Source: an uncultured Bacilli bacterium (GTDB lineage Bacteria > Bacillota_I > Bacilli_A > RF39 > UBA660). From it: a DNA stretch of 40,628 nt. The number at the start of each line of letters is the position of its first letter. Within the stretch, counting starts at the first letter, position 1. The position numbers and the translations under genes were made by a program. A model generated the notes under the pieces. The model did not search any database and was not told where the DNA came from. It saw nothing but the letters and a program-made list of their open reading frames with translations. Location: the NCBI GenBank assembly GCA_947624085.1, contig CANQIK010000010.1, positions 1 through 40,628 on the forward strand, read 5' to 3'. Positions 8,201 to 16,287 of the stretch are shown here, piece by piece.

Positions 8201-8815
8201 AACACTTGGGAAGAAAATATTTGTTCCTTTGTTTAAGAAAACGGCAAGGCCGATAACAAATAAGAACAAAAATGGTTCCACATAAGAATCACACATAATA
8301 ATAAGTATAACCATTGCACTAAAAATAGCTAATGCAACAACCCAAATTTTAAGAACAGGCGCATTATAAGTTGAAACATCTCCAGAAGTGGCAAACTCAT
8401 AATCTTCATATTTATCATGAATCGTTTTATAAACCTTGCTGGCAGTATCAGAATCAGCCGATCCACTTACGGTTATTTTATATAAGGTATACTCATCTTT
8501 ATTATAATCTTCACTTTCATCATATAAAACTTCTGTTACATTATCAATGGTGCTTAAATACTCTTTAACATCAGCTTTTTCTTCATCTTTAAGATTTGTA
8601 AACATAACTGCTAAAGTACTACTTTCGTTAGTGCTAAATTCCTCATTCATGATATCAACACCTATTTTAGTAGAAGAATCCTCCGGTAAATAACGGGTTA
8701 AATCATAATTGATTTTTACTTTACTGCTTAGAAATAAACAGCCAATAGATAATACTATAAATATTACTAAGATATAATATCTTTTTTCAACAATGAAGTC
8801 AGTAATTTTCCGCAT
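5207..8815 (-). CDS. MMPL/RND-family membrane protein with seven internal repeats
   Basis: The protein has 1202 residues. TM1 is at ~12-30, then an outside loop with DLTRYLPEDS, five TM segments at ~155-310, TM7 at ~337-352, a very large outside region (~355-1030), and five TM segments to ~1190. The two half-repeats each carry the RND-type membrane motif (MALSMDYSIMLMNRY; MGATIDYAILYTSYY, with the Asp that usually relays protons). The family exports lipids or hydrophobic compounds using the proton gradient. Residues ~437-965 are seven imperfect ~80-residue units, each with an L-Y-x-L-Y start and an EFxNFIxN helix; most family members have a much shorter loop. GAGGG precedes the ATG. It is divergent from a TetR gene, with a palindrome between, so it is probably repressed by it. 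The substrate cannot be read from sequence. Confidence 0.9.
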   Translation of the reverse strand: MRKITDFIVEKRYYILVIFIVLSIGCLFLSSKVKINYDLTRYLPEDSSTKIGVDIMNEEFSTNESSTLAVMFTNLKDEEKADVKEYLSTIDNVTEVLYDESEDYNKDEYTLYKITVSGSADSDTASKVYKTIHDKYEDYEFATSGDVSTYNAPVLKIWVVALAIFSAMVILIIMCDSYVEPFLFLFVIGLAVFLNKGTNIFFPSVSNITNSICAILQMALSMDYSIMLMNRYRQEKEHEKDNKKAMKEALYHSFLSISSSSVTTIVGLLALVFMSFTIGIDLGIVLAKGVIFSLVSIFFVLPSLILLFDKWITKTTKKKLKVSLTTLGKFSYFIRHGAIIIFILIFAGSFLLKSNLKYEFTGEENDKVKQVFTEDNQIALIYNNDEEEYFANYCQKLSEDERFSNVLCYANTISEKLKYNELNNKFASLNQDVNLDEDLIKVLYYNYYNKDNKAKLSYSEFTNFIINEIVNDPTYGSFLDNNLKNNINKLAYFTTPGQIYAKRNYSSIANILGIPSASVQSLFTLYNSTTTQSSLALGESYNFIVNNIITNPSYASMLTDANIASLKMMAPYLSKEANNTKIDAQSMASLFGMEPSLTENIYKYYNALKEPTETLKLSTFADFVLNYVYPNPEYKNSFTKDTINSLNMIKSLSDLSITSQKMNPSTLASSLNINSSVVNLVIGLYNKVNNTTETTMSIETFVNFLLAYKDNDFVKNYLDENTLQTLNMAGMIINSSKEGITYDYKAMTDLLGIDTKNIYTLYHLNNNYESSISPREFISFIVNTKEINSTLDEASLTELNLVNTLMEAVEIAKKFSAKELSALTGVAENNIKLMYSLYDMTYNSNAVTYSLYEFVNFLLNNVVNNQSYSSMFNASSISQLKTINSVMNSSINNKTYTAQDMATNLAPIAGNIDSTKLDLVYLLYGARHNYDENYALSIEELITYLNNDILPDSKFTSFISEDMQNTIKDSFGTVNTSKDLLVAKNYSRIVLTTNLENESDEIMAFVKDTNKDLKGHDAYLAGDAPMAYEMSESFDGELNLITALTMLFIFIVVAISFKSFLIPLILVLLIECAVFITMDILTFEGSKVYFIAILIVQSILMGATIDYAILYTSYYLEHRKTMNIKEALINSYNKSIHTILTSASILIIVTLIVGNFASAIASKICITISKGTLCSALLIILILPSLLAAFDKLIVKKKKSVD

Positions 8816-8896
8816 TTTAATATTCCCTCTTTCTTAAAACCATTCAGTATTATATATGCAAAATAAAAAATATTTAAAGAACAATTATATTGATAT

Positions 8897-8912
8897 TGTC
8901 AAAATTTTGACA
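8897..8912. promoter_or_regulatory. Palindromic operator between MMPL and TetR genes
   Basis: TGTCAAAATTTTGACA is a perfect 16-base palindrome. It contains a TTGACA on each strand, so its right half is the -35 of the tetR promoter and its left half a possible -35 for the MMPL gene. This is a natural target for the adjacent TetR-family protein. Confidence 0.75.
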
Positions 8913-8935
8913 TATGTTTAAATTTAGTCTAAAAT
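8907..8935 (+). promoter_or_regulatory. Promoter of the TetR-family gene
   Basis: Consensus TTGACA (8907-8912), a 17-base spacer and TAAAAT (8930-8935). The -35 lies inside the palindrome, predicting autorepression. Confidence 0.8.
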
Positions 8936-8965
8936 ATATAATGTTTTAGAAAGAAGACGAAGAAT

Positions 8966-9514
8966 ATGAAAGTTAAAAATATCAATGTATCATCTATCAA
9001 TACCCAAAGAAATATCAAGGAAGCTTTTGCTAAATTGATGGCTGAAAAGCAAGAATTATCGTCTATAACTGTTACGGAACTTGCCCAAAGAGCAGGTATT
9101 ACTAGATCTTCTTTTTATACTCATTATGATAATATTTATGATGTCGCTAAAGAAATTCAAGATGATACCTTAAATCTCGTTAATTTTAATGAAGATGATA
9201 TTGATAATCCGGAAAATATAAAAAAATATATTGATAAAGTTATTAGTTATCTTAAAAATAATGAAGAAATATATCATTTAATTGCTTCGAGTAAAGAACC
9301 TTTGATGTTTATTGAAAAACTTAATAAAATAATCTATGAAAAAATAAATCGAATTGATATTATTAAAGGTAGTGATAAAGAATTAAAAATCTCGTTTTTT
9401 ACTGATGGTTGTGTTAGTCTATTCTTAAAATATTTTCGAGGTAAGTCAAATAAATCATTAGATGAAATTGGCAAATATATTAATGATGTTATTGAAGATT
9501 ATCTTTTAAAATAA
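8966..9514 (+). CDS. TetR/AcrR-family transcriptional regulator
   Basis: The protein has 182 residues. The N-terminal DNA-binding domain (about 12-60) shows the TetR pattern: NIKEAFAKLMAEK, then ITVTELAQRAGITRSSFYTHY, where SFYTHY is the recognition helix end. The rest is an all-helical ligand-binding and dimerisation part with no family-level match I can name. It reads away from the MMPL exporter gene and shares a palindromic operator with it, a common arrangement in which an exported compound releases the repressor. It is convergent with the fatty-acid operon, sharing the terminator at 9514-9546. Confidence 0.88.
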   Translation: MKVKNINVSSINTQRNIKEAFAKLMAEKQELSSITVTELAQRAGITRSSFYTHYDNIYDVAKEIQDDTLNLVNFNEDDIDNPENIKKYIDKVISYLKNNEEIYHLIASSKEPLMFIEKLNKIIYEKINRIDIIKGSDKELKISFFTDGCVSLFLKYFRGKSNKSLDEIGKYINDVIEDYLLK

Positions 9515-9546
9515 AAAATCTGCTATTTACTATTTAACAGATTTTT
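9514..9546. terminator. Bidirectional terminator between tetR and plsC
   Basis: AAAAATCTG (9514-9522) pairs with CAGATTTTT (9538-9546), giving a U-run on both strands. It overlaps the end of the TetR gene and the stop of plsC, so it can end both convergent transcripts. Confidence 0.8.
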
Positions 9547-10120
9547 CTATTGCTTTTAACATCATATTATGTAAAGTTTCATTTACTTTATCAAGATCAT
9601 CTTCTTTATTAATTTTAAGAGGTTCTAAAAAAGTGCATTTTAATTTTCCTTTTAAAAATTTATATTTTCCGGTTATGACAAAAGGAACGATTGTAGCGCC
9701 GGTTTTTTGAGCAAGCGATACAACCCCTTTTTTAAAGGGTAATAATACCTCATTAGTTTTATTTCGCGTTCCCTCAGGGAAAATACCTAACGCATATCCC
9801 TTTTTTAAAACTCTTATAGCTTGCGAAGCTGATTTAACATCTTTAATACTTCGGTTAACACTTATACAACCCGTAGCTTTAAAAAACCAAGCAAACTTAC
9901 CATCAAAGTATTCTTTTTTAGCCATATAATGAATTATCCGTTTTGTAGCAATCATTGGTAAGAATTGATCATACAAATGACGATGATTACCACAAAAGAT
10001 AATGGGTCCTTCCTTAGGAATAACTTCTTTATTTTCCCATTTAGGTAAATAATATAAACAAAAAGGAAACTTAAATATTATCTTAAAAAAGTTATACATA
10101 AAATTGTGATCTTTTTTCAT
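9530..10120 (-). CDS. plsC: 1-acyl-sn-glycerol-3-phosphate acyltransferase
   Basis: The protein has 196 residues and transfers an acyl group to lysophosphatidate to make phosphatidate at the membrane face. The catalytic NHX4D box is NHRHLYD (about residue 46), and the substrate-binding EGTR box is in FPEGTRNK near residue 116, followed by FKKGVVSLA. The length is normal for short bacterial PlsC proteins. I chose the ATG at 10120: a GTG six bases upstream is open but lies within the GAGGTG ribosome site. It is the last gene of the fatty-acid operon, 21 bases after acpP, which places product use next to product synthesis. Confidence 0.9.
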   Translation of the reverse strand: MKKDHNFMYNFFKIIFKFPFCLYYLPKWENKEVIPKEGPIIFCGNHRHLYDQFLPMIATKRIIHYMAKKEYFDGKFAWFFKATGCISVNRSIKDVKSASQAIRVLKKGYALGIFPEGTRNKTNEVLLPFKKGVVSLAQKTGATIVPFVITGKYKFLKGKLKCTFLEPLKINKEDDLDKVNETLHNMMLKAIEKSVK

Positions 10121-10141
10121 AAGCACCTCACTAATATGATA

Positions 10142-10384
10142 TTATTTATTATTCTTAACATTATTAACATATTCTACGGCATCTTTAACTCTGACAATTT
10201 TAAGAGCATCTTCATCACTTATTGAGATACCAAATTTATCTTCTAAAGCAATGATTAATTCCGCGATATCTAAAGAATCGGCTCCTAAATCATCTATGAA
10301 AGCAGAATCCATTGTAATTAATTTTTCATCAATACCAAGATTTTCTGCTACAGCCTCTTTAACACCGGCAAAAATTTCTTCCAT
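10142..10384 (-). CDS. acpP: Acyl carrier protein
   Basis: The protein has 80 residues. The phosphopantetheine attachment serine is in [11 protein letters not shown] (about residue 36), with the acidic helix II expected of ACP and the usual four-helix length. A strong AAGGAGG site sits upstream. It carries the growing acyl chain for the FabD/F/G/Z/I enzymes encoded just upstream in the same transcript. No phosphopantetheinyl transferase gene is in the window. Confidence 0.97.
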   Translation of the reverse strand: MEEIFAGVKEAVAENLGIDEKLITMDSAFIDDLGADSLDIAELIIALEDKFGISISDEDALKIVRVKDAVEYVNNVKNNK

Positions 10385-10425
10385 CTTTTATCCTCCTTTC
10401 TTCTATATAAAAGGTTATTAACCTA

Positions 10426-11196
10426 TTATATGCCCATAATACTATAGCCATGATCAACATATATTGTTTGACCTGTAATGCCTGATGACATTGTACTTAG
10501 CATAAATACTACAGCACTTCCCACTTCTTGTTGCGTAACATTTTTTTGCATTGGGTTTTTCTTTTGAGCTATATCAAGCATACTATTAAAATCTTTTATT
10601 CCTTTAGCAGACAAAGTTTTAATAGGTCCGGCACTAATAGCATTTACTCTTATTCCTTGTCTACCAAGATTCTCGGCTAAGTATCTAACTTCAGACTCTA
10701 AAGCCGCCTTGGCAACGCCCATAACATTGTAACCTGGCAAAACCTTAGTTGAGCCATAATAAGATAACGTAACTAAACTGGCACTATCATTTAAAAAATC
10801 ATATTCTAAAGCAAGTCTTGCTAACATTACAAAGGAATAACTACTTACATCTAAAGCATGAATAAAACCCTCTTTAGAAGTATTAATAAAGTCATTATGT
10901 AAATCATCAGTATAAGCATGAGCTACTGCATGAACTATACCATCAACTTTACCATTATCTTTTTTGATTTTTTCTATGACTCTTTTCATTTCATCTTCGT
11001 TTGCTATATCACAGATGTCATAATATTTGCTATTAGCAAAAGGTTTAGTTAACTCTTTAATCTTATCTTCATTATCTTTTCCTTTATAAACAAATATGAG
11101 TTTAGCTCCTTGTTTATAAGCTTCTTCAGCAATGCCAAAAGCAATACTCCATTTATTCCTAATTCCTATGATTAATATTTGCTTATTGTTTAACAT
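10426..11196 (-). CDS. fabI: Enoyl-[ACP] reductase (NADH)
   Basis: The protein has 256 residues and does the last, committing step of each elongation cycle. It is an SDR-fold FabI: the nucleotide-binding start IGIRNKWSIAFGIA, the HAVAHA strand, and the catalytic pair in YNVMGVAK (Tyr-x6-Lys), with GPIKTLSAKGI and TGQTIYVDHGY near the end. The start is uncertain: an in-frame GTG at 11211 adds five residues but has no ribosome site. The ATG at 11196 has a distant GGTG. Both overlap the end of accA, so translation is probably coupled. A second possible enoyl reductase gene lies at 18489-19541 in the same operon. Confidence 0.93.
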   Translation of the reverse strand: MLNNKQILIIGIRNKWSIAFGIAEEAYKQGAKLIFVYKGKDNEDKIKELTKPFANSKYYDICDIANEDEMKRVIEKIKKDNGKVDGIVHAVAHAYTDDLHNDFINTSKEGFIHALDVSSYSFVMLARLALEYDFLNDSASLVTLSYYGSTKVLPGYNVMGVAKAALESEVRYLAENLGRQGIRVNAISAGPIKTLSAKGIKDFNSMLDIAQKKNPMQKNVTQQEVGSAVVFMLSTMSSGITGQTIYVDHGYSIMGI

Positions 11197-11989
11197 CTTT
11201 AATATATTCACCCATATTTCTATACTTTTGATATCTTTCTTCTTTGATATCTTTATAATCTTTACTTTTATAGTCTAAAGTATTATGTAATATTAATTTT
11301 TTAATTTCATCAGCAACTTTAATATATGAATTACCGTCATATTCTTTAATAATTTTATCAACTATCTTTAATTCGTATAAATCTTTAGAGGTTAGGCGCA
11401 TTTTTTCAGAAGCCTCCTCCGCTTTTTTACCATCTTTCCAAACAATACTAGCAAATCCCTCGGGAGAAATAACCGAATAGATAGCATTTTCCAGCATATA
11501 TACTTTGTTAGCAACTCCTAAAGCTAAGGCACCTCCTGATGAGCCTTCGCCAATGACAAATGCAATTACCGGGACTTTTAATGTAGCTAAAGTCATCATT
11601 GACTTAGCTATAGCTTCTCCTTGACCTCGTTGTTCGGCTTCAATACCGGGATAAGCTCCTTTGGTATCAATAAAGGTAATCACTGGTCTTTTAAACTTTT
11701 CAGCTTGTTTCATAAATCTTATGGCTTTACGGTAGCTTTCAGGATTAGGCATACCAAAGTTTCTCTCAATATTTTCTTTGGTAGTTCGCCCCTTTTGCTC
11801 AGCAATAACGGTGTAGTAATTATGATTTATTTTAGCAAGCCCACAGACAATAGCTTTATCATCTTTAAAAGAGCGATCACCGTGTAATTCAATAAATTCA
11901 TCAAAGACAATATTAATATAATCAAGCGCGGTTTTCCGCATAGGATCCCGAGCTATATTTACTATCTCCCAAGCCCTTTTAGCTTTCAT
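11183..11989 (-). CDS. accA: Acetyl-CoA carboxylase carboxyltransferase alpha subunit
   Basis: The protein has 268 residues, of the short type seen in streptococci (E. coli AccA is 319); the N-terminal coiled part is mostly missing. Landmarks are ELHGDRSFKDDKAIVCGLA, KGRTTKENIERNFGMPNPE, the oxyanion-type glycines in FIDTKGAYPGIEAEQRGQ, and GEGSSGGALALG. With AccD it transfers the carboxyl group from biotin on AccB to acetyl-CoA. It starts 11 bases inside the end of accD, which favours equal production of the two partner subunits. Confidence 0.97.
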   Translation of the reverse strand: MKAKRAWEIVNIARDPMRKTALDYINIVFDEFIELHGDRSFKDDKAIVCGLAKINHNYYTVIAEQKGRTTKENIERNFGMPNPESYRKAIRFMKQAEKFKRPVITFIDTKGAYPGIEAEQRGQGEAIAKSMMTLATLKVPVIAFVIGEGSSGGALALGVANKVYMLENAIYSVISPEGFASIVWKDGKKAEEASEKMRLTSKDLYELKIVDKIIKEYDGNSYIKVADEIKKLILHNTLDYKSKDYKDIKEERYQKYRNMGEYIKDVKQ

Positions 11990-12836
11990 AAGTAACCCCC
12001 TTGTGATATTTAATTAGTTTGGCAAGTATTTCTTTTAAATGATCTCGTTCTACTATCATATCTATAAAACCATGTTCTAATAAAAATTCAGAAGTTTGAA
12101 AGCCCTCGGGTAATTCTTTATTAATAGTTTCTTTAATTACCTTTTGGCCAGCAAAGCCTATCATAGCTTTAGGCTCGGCAATAATAATATCGCCAAGACT
12201 AGCAAATGATGCGGTTACCCCACCATAAGTAGGATCAGTTAAAACGGATATGTATAAAAGTCCTGCTTCATCATGTTTACTTAAAGCTTCAGTTGTCTTA
12301 GCCATTTGCATTAAAGAAAGAATACCTTCTTGCATTCTTGCTCCTCCTGAAGCGCAAAATATAATAAGAGACAGTTTATTTTTCGTAGCGTATTCAATTG
12401 CATGAGTAATTTTTTCGCCAACTACAGTACCCATACTACCCATTAAAAAATAGCTATCCATCACACAAATGACAACATCCTCTTTATCTATTTTAGCTAT
12501 GCCACATAAAACAGCTTCATCTAAATTTGTATCCGTAGAAAGAGTATCAAGCTTCTTTAAATAATCCTTTAAATGCAAAGGATTACTGGTTTTAATATTA
12601 AGTTTAAATTCTTTAAAAGTATTTTCATCAGTTACCAGTTCTATTCTTTTTTTACTATTCATCCGAAAATAATAATTACAATATGGACATATTTCATTAT
12701 TTTGAACTAACTCGGTTTTATAAATAATTTCTTTACAATTTGGACATTTTTCCCATTTATCTTTAGGAATATCAATTACTATTTTTTTATTTTGAACTGG
12801 ATATTTACGTTTTTTTATTTTATCAACATCCATCAT
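11979..12836 (-). CDS. accD: Acetyl-CoA carboxylase carboxyltransferase beta subunit
   Basis: The protein has 285 residues. A four-cysteine zinc finger sits near the N-terminus (CPNCKEIIYKTEL then CPYC), followed by the crotonase-like carboxyltransferase core with CASGGARMQEG and DPTYGGVTASFA. This is the usual AccD architecture. I chose the ATG at 12836, five bases after GAGG; a second ATG follows directly and an upstream GTG lies in the ribosome site. The gap to accC is nine bases and the 3' end overlaps accA. Confidence 0.97.
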   Translation of the reverse strand: MMDVDKIKKRKYPVQNKKIVIDIPKDKWEKCPNCKEIIYKTELVQNNEICPYCNYYFRMNSKKRIELVTDENTFKEFKLNIKTSNPLHLKDYLKKLDTLSTDTNLDEAVLCGIAKIDKEDVVICVMDSYFLMGSMGTVVGEKITHAIEYATKNKLSLIIFCASGGARMQEGILSLMQMAKTTEALSKHDEAGLLYISVLTDPTYGGVTASFASLGDIIIAEPKAMIGFAGQKVIKETINKELPEGFQTSEFLLEHGFIDMIVERDHLKEILAKLIKYHKGVTYES

Positions 12837-12845
12837 TACCACCTC

Positions 12846-14186
12846 TTATAACTTAAAGTTATTCTTTATGAAAGAAGTATCTACTTCGCCTCTTATAAAG
12901 TTTGGATTACGAATTATTTCTAATAGAAAATCTTGATTGGTATCAATTCCCTCGATAACAAGTTCCTCTAAAGCTCTCCGCATTTTAGCAATAGCTTCAT
13001 TACGATTAGTACCATAAGCGATAATTTTCATAAGCATGGAATCATAACAAGGGGGAACAACATAACCATCATAGATAGCGGTATCAACTCTTATGCCATT
13101 ACCTCCCGGAATATAAAGCCCTGTTATCTTGCCTGGACTTGGTCTAAATTTTTGTTTAGGATTTTCGGCATTAATACGGCACTCAATCGCATGGCCTTTA
13201 AAAGTTATGTCTTTTTGCGTAATGTCTAATTTTTCCCCGGCGGCGATTTTAATTTGTTTTTTTACTAAATCAATTCCCGTTCGCATTTCGGTTATGGGAT
13301 GTTCAACTTGAATGCGGGTATTTATCTCCATAAAGTAGTATTTATTGCTACTATCTAATAAAAATTCCACAGTTCCACAGCTTGAATAATTAACTGCTTT
13401 AGCTATCTTAACCGTAGCCTTTCCCATTTCATCTCTTAATTTATCACTTAAAACGATACAAGGAGTTTCTTCAATAATTTTTTGATTATTTCTTTGAATA
13501 GAACAGTCTCTTTCGCCTAAATGAACCACGTTACCGTATTCATCTGCTAAAAACTGAATTTCAATATGGCGAGGATTTTCAATATACTTTTCAATATATA
13601 CTGACTCATCATTAAAAGATATTTTAGCTTCCGTTTTAACTAAATTAAAATCATTAATAAAGTTTTGCGGATCATAAACAATTCTTATACCTTTACCCCC
13701 GCCACCACTGACAGCTTTAATTATGACGGGATAGCCAATCTTATCGGCAAGCTTTTTGGCTTCATTTTCTTTCGTAACACACTTATCAGATCCGGGTATA
13801 ACCGGAATTCCCAATTTCTTAACAATATTTTTAGCATTAGACTTTTGACCTAACTTTTCAATAACATCTGATCTAGGACCTATAAATTTAATATTACTTT
13901 CTTCACAAATTTTAGCAAACAAACTGTTTTCTGATAAAAAGCCAAAGCCAGGATGAATACTATCCGCTTTAGTAATATTGGCAGCTTCAATTATATTCTT
14001 CATGTTTAAATAACTTTTTGCCGATTCACTAGGACCTATACATACAGCTTCATCGGCCAGTTTAGTATGAATAGCATCTTTATCTGCTTCAGAATAAACA
14101 GCAACTGTCTTAATATTCATTTCTTTACAAGCTCTAATTATTCTGACAGCTATTTCCGAGCGATTAGCAATTAAAATCTTATTCAT
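12846..14186 (-). CDS. accC: Acetyl-CoA carboxylase biotin carboxylase subunit
   Basis: The protein has 446 residues, the standard length. It has the N-terminal ILIANRSEIAVRIIRACKE fold, the ATP-grasp glycine loop AVSGGGGKGIRIV, the catalytic GERDCSIQRNNQK stretch, and EINTRIQVEHPITE. It carboxylates the biotin on AccB with ATP and bicarbonate. It overlaps the end of fabZ by 8 bases and is followed by accD. Confidence 0.97.
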   Translation of the reverse strand: MNKILIANRSEIAVRIIRACKEMNIKTVAVYSEADKDAIHTKLADEAVCIGPSESAKSYLNMKNIIEAANITKADSIHPGFGFLSENSLFAKICEESNIKFIGPRSDVIEKLGQKSNAKNIVKKLGIPVIPGSDKCVTKENEAKKLADKIGYPVIIKAVSGGGGKGIRIVYDPQNFINDFNLVKTEAKISFNDESVYIEKYIENPRHIEIQFLADEYGNVVHLGERDCSIQRNNQKIIEETPCIVLSDKLRDEMGKATVKIAKAVNYSSCGTVEFLLDSSNKYYFMEINTRIQVEHPITEMRTGIDLVKKQIKIAAGEKLDITQKDITFKGHAIECRINAENPKQKFRPSPGKITGLYIPGGNGIRVDTAIYDGYVVPPCYDSMLMKIIAYGTNRNEAIAKMRRALEELVIEGIDTNQDFLLEIIRNPNFIRGEVDTSFIKNNFKL

Positions 14187-14613
14187 TATTATCTACAATA
14201 GCAAATGTAAGTTCACCCTTACAGGCTATTTCTCCTTCTACAGTAGCTTTAGCTTCGCCAATGCCAATAGGTCCTTTACGATTTATTATTTTTACTTCGA
14301 GCTTTAATTTATCACCCGGTCTAACAACTTTTTTAAATTTAAGTTTATTAATACCACCGAATAAAGCATTTTTACCTTTATTTTCTTCCATAGATAAAAT
14401 TGCTATAGCTCCCGTTTGCGCTAAACTTTCTACAATAAGAACGCCTGGCATAACAGGATTATCAGGAAAATGCCCTTTAAAATATGGTTCCTTACTATCA
14501 ACATATTTATAAGCCGTAGCACTTTCACCCGGAGTAAAGCTTTCAACTTCATCTATCATTAAAAATGGTTCCCGCTGGGGAATTATTTTTTTAATACCTT
14601 CTTTATCTAACAT
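14179..14613 (-). CDS. fabZ: 3-hydroxyacyl-[ACP] dehydratase
   Basis: The protein has 144 residues with a single hot-dog fold. The active-site histidine is in FKGHFPDNPVMPGV and the glutamate in VESLAQTGAIA on the central helix. It makes trans-2-enoyl-ACP for the reductase. AGGTGA precedes the ATG; it sits 9 bases after accB and overlaps accC. No fabA or fabM is nearby, so a route to unsaturated fatty acids is not visible here. Confidence 0.96.
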   Translation of the reverse strand: MLDKEGIKKIIPQREPFLMIDEVESFTPGESATAYKYVDSKEPYFKGHFPDNPVMPGVLIVESLAQTGAIAILSMEENKGKNALFGGINKLKFKKVVRPGDKLKLEVKIINRKGPIGIGEAKATVEGEIACKGELTFAIVDNNE

Positions 14614-14622
14614 TTAAATCAC

Positions 14623-15033
14623 CTATTCTATTCTAAATAATTTGGTACCATACTCTACGGGCGTACCATCATTTACTAAAATTTCTTTTATAGTTCCATC
14701 ATAGTCAGATTCTATTTCATTCATAAGTTTCATAGCTTCAACAATGCATACAGTATCACCTTTTTTAATAGAACTTCCTACTGTTACAAAAGGATTTGAA
14801 GTTGGGGATGGTTTAAGATAAAATGTTCCTACCATGGGAGATACAATGTATTTCTCATCTTCTTTGATTGCTATTATTTCTTCCGTTATTTCTTCTTGAG
14901 GTCTTACAGCAACTTTTTCATTATTATTTTTTTGCATACTTATTTTAGTACCATCGCCAAGTTCAATATTTATTGAAGATAGTTTTGAATTACTCATATC
15001 TTGCATTAATTCTTTTATTTTTTCATATTCCAT
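14623..15033 (-). CDS. accB: Biotin carboxyl carrier protein of acetyl-CoA carboxylase
   Basis: The protein has 136 residues. An N-terminal helical region is followed by a linker (residues ~42-60) and a biotinyl domain from ~62 with the lysine in VEAMKLMNEIESD and the protruding-thumb segment MVGTFYLKPSP. It is biotinylated by the ligase encoded upstream at 17960-18499 and shuttles carboxyl groups between AccC and AccA/AccD. Confidence 0.96.
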   Translation of the reverse strand: MEYEKIKELMQDMSNSKLSSINIELGDGTKISMQKNNNEKVAVRPQEEITEEIIAIKEDEKYIVSPMVGTFYLKPSPTSNPFVTVGSSIKKGDTVCIVEAMKLMNEIESDYDGTIKEILVNDGTPVEYGTKLFRIE

Positions 15034-15043
15034 ATTATTTCAC

Positions 15044-16279
15044 CTACTCATATTTTTTAATTATAATTGTGGCATTATGACCACCAAAGCCTAAGGAGTT
15101 AGACATTGCAACTTTAATATCTTTATTTACCGGTTTATTAGGCACAATATTTAAATCACATTCTTCATCCTTAACCTTATAGTTTATTGTCGGAGGCACG
15201 AGAGAATTATTAATTGCTAAAGTACAAATTATAGCTTCGACTGCTCCCGTGGCACCTAGTAAATGGCCCGTATTTCCTTTAGTTGAACTTACAAGTAAAT
15301 CTCTAGTGTAATCCCCAAATAATTCTTTAATGGCTTTAGTTTCCGTTTTATCATTTAAAGGAGTTGATGTGCCATGAGCATTAATATAGTCTACTTCTTC
15401 TGGTTTTAAATTAGCATCATTTAATGCTCTTTCCATACACCTTTTAGCCCCATCACCGCTTGGATCTGGCGAGGTAATATGATAACTATCAGTCGTACAG
15501 CCAAAACCTATAACTTCCGCATAAATCTTAGCCTTTCTTTTAAGGGCGTGTTCTAATTCTTCTAAAATGAGAACTCCAGCCCCTTCGCCCATTACAAAGC
15601 CGTTTCTTTCTTTATCAAATGGAATGCTTGCTCTGGTTTTATCTTCACTTGGCGATAAAGCATGCATATTTTCAAAGCCCGCGATACCAACTTCACAAAT
15701 AGCACTCTCACTTCCTCCTGCTAAAATGACATCAGCATAACCATGTTTAATACTCCGGTATGCTTCACCTATACAGTGAGTTGAAGATGCACAAGCTGTT
15801 ACAATGCTCATGGATTCACCTTTTAGGCCTAAATCAATAGCGACATTACCTGTTGGAATATTAGCAATAGAGGCAGGAATTAAAAAGGGTGATACCATTT
15901 TGTTACCTTTTGCAAAATTAACTTCACATTGTTTTTGAATAGTAGAAAAGCCCCCGATTCCTGAACCAATATAAACGCCTATGTTATTAAAATCAGTATT
16001 TTCTTGCGTAATACCTGAATCAGCAAAAGCTTCTCTTGCCGCGATCATGGCGTATTGTGATACTTTATCAAGTCTTTTCACTTCTTTAGCATCAAAGTAT
16101 TTAAGAGGATCATAATCCTTTACTTCAGCATCCATCTTAGTTCGATAATTATCCGTATTAAAATAAGTTATTTTATCAATGCCACATTTACTATTTTTAA
16201 TGCTTTCTAGCGTTTCCTTTATATTATTGCCAATAGGGTTAATTGTACCTAACCCAGTTATTACAACTCTTTTTTCCAT
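15044..16279 (-). CDS. fabF: 3-oxoacyl-[ACP] synthase II
   Basis: The protein has 411 residues and the thiolase fold. The nucleophile is Cys163 in VTACASSTH, with the two histidines in NAHGTSTPLND and NTGHLLGATGA. It condenses malonyl-ACP with the growing acyl chain. No other condensing enzyme (fabB or fabH) is in the window, so FabF is the only elongation synthase seen and chain initiation must be encoded elsewhere or done differently. Gaps are 8 bases after fabG and 10 before accB. Confidence 0.97.
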   Translation of the reverse strand: MEKRVVITGLGTINPIGNNIKETLESIKNSKCGIDKITYFNTDNYRTKMDAEVKDYDPLKYFDAKEVKRLDKVSQYAMIAAREAFADSGITQENTDFNNIGVYIGSGIGGFSTIQKQCEVNFAKGNKMVSPFLIPASIANIPTGNVAIDLGLKGESMSIVTACASSTHCIGEAYRSIKHGYADVILAGGSESAICEVGIAGFENMHALSPSEDKTRASIPFDKERNGFVMGEGAGVLILEELEHALKRKAKIYAEVIGFGCTTDSYHITSPDPSGDGAKRCMERALNDANLKPEEVDYINAHGTSTPLNDKTETKAIKELFGDYTRDLLVSSTKGNTGHLLGATGAVEAIICTLAINNSLVPPTINYKVKDEECDLNIVPNKPVNKDIKVAMSNSLGFGGHNATIIIKKYE

Positions 16280-16287
16280 ACCATCAC

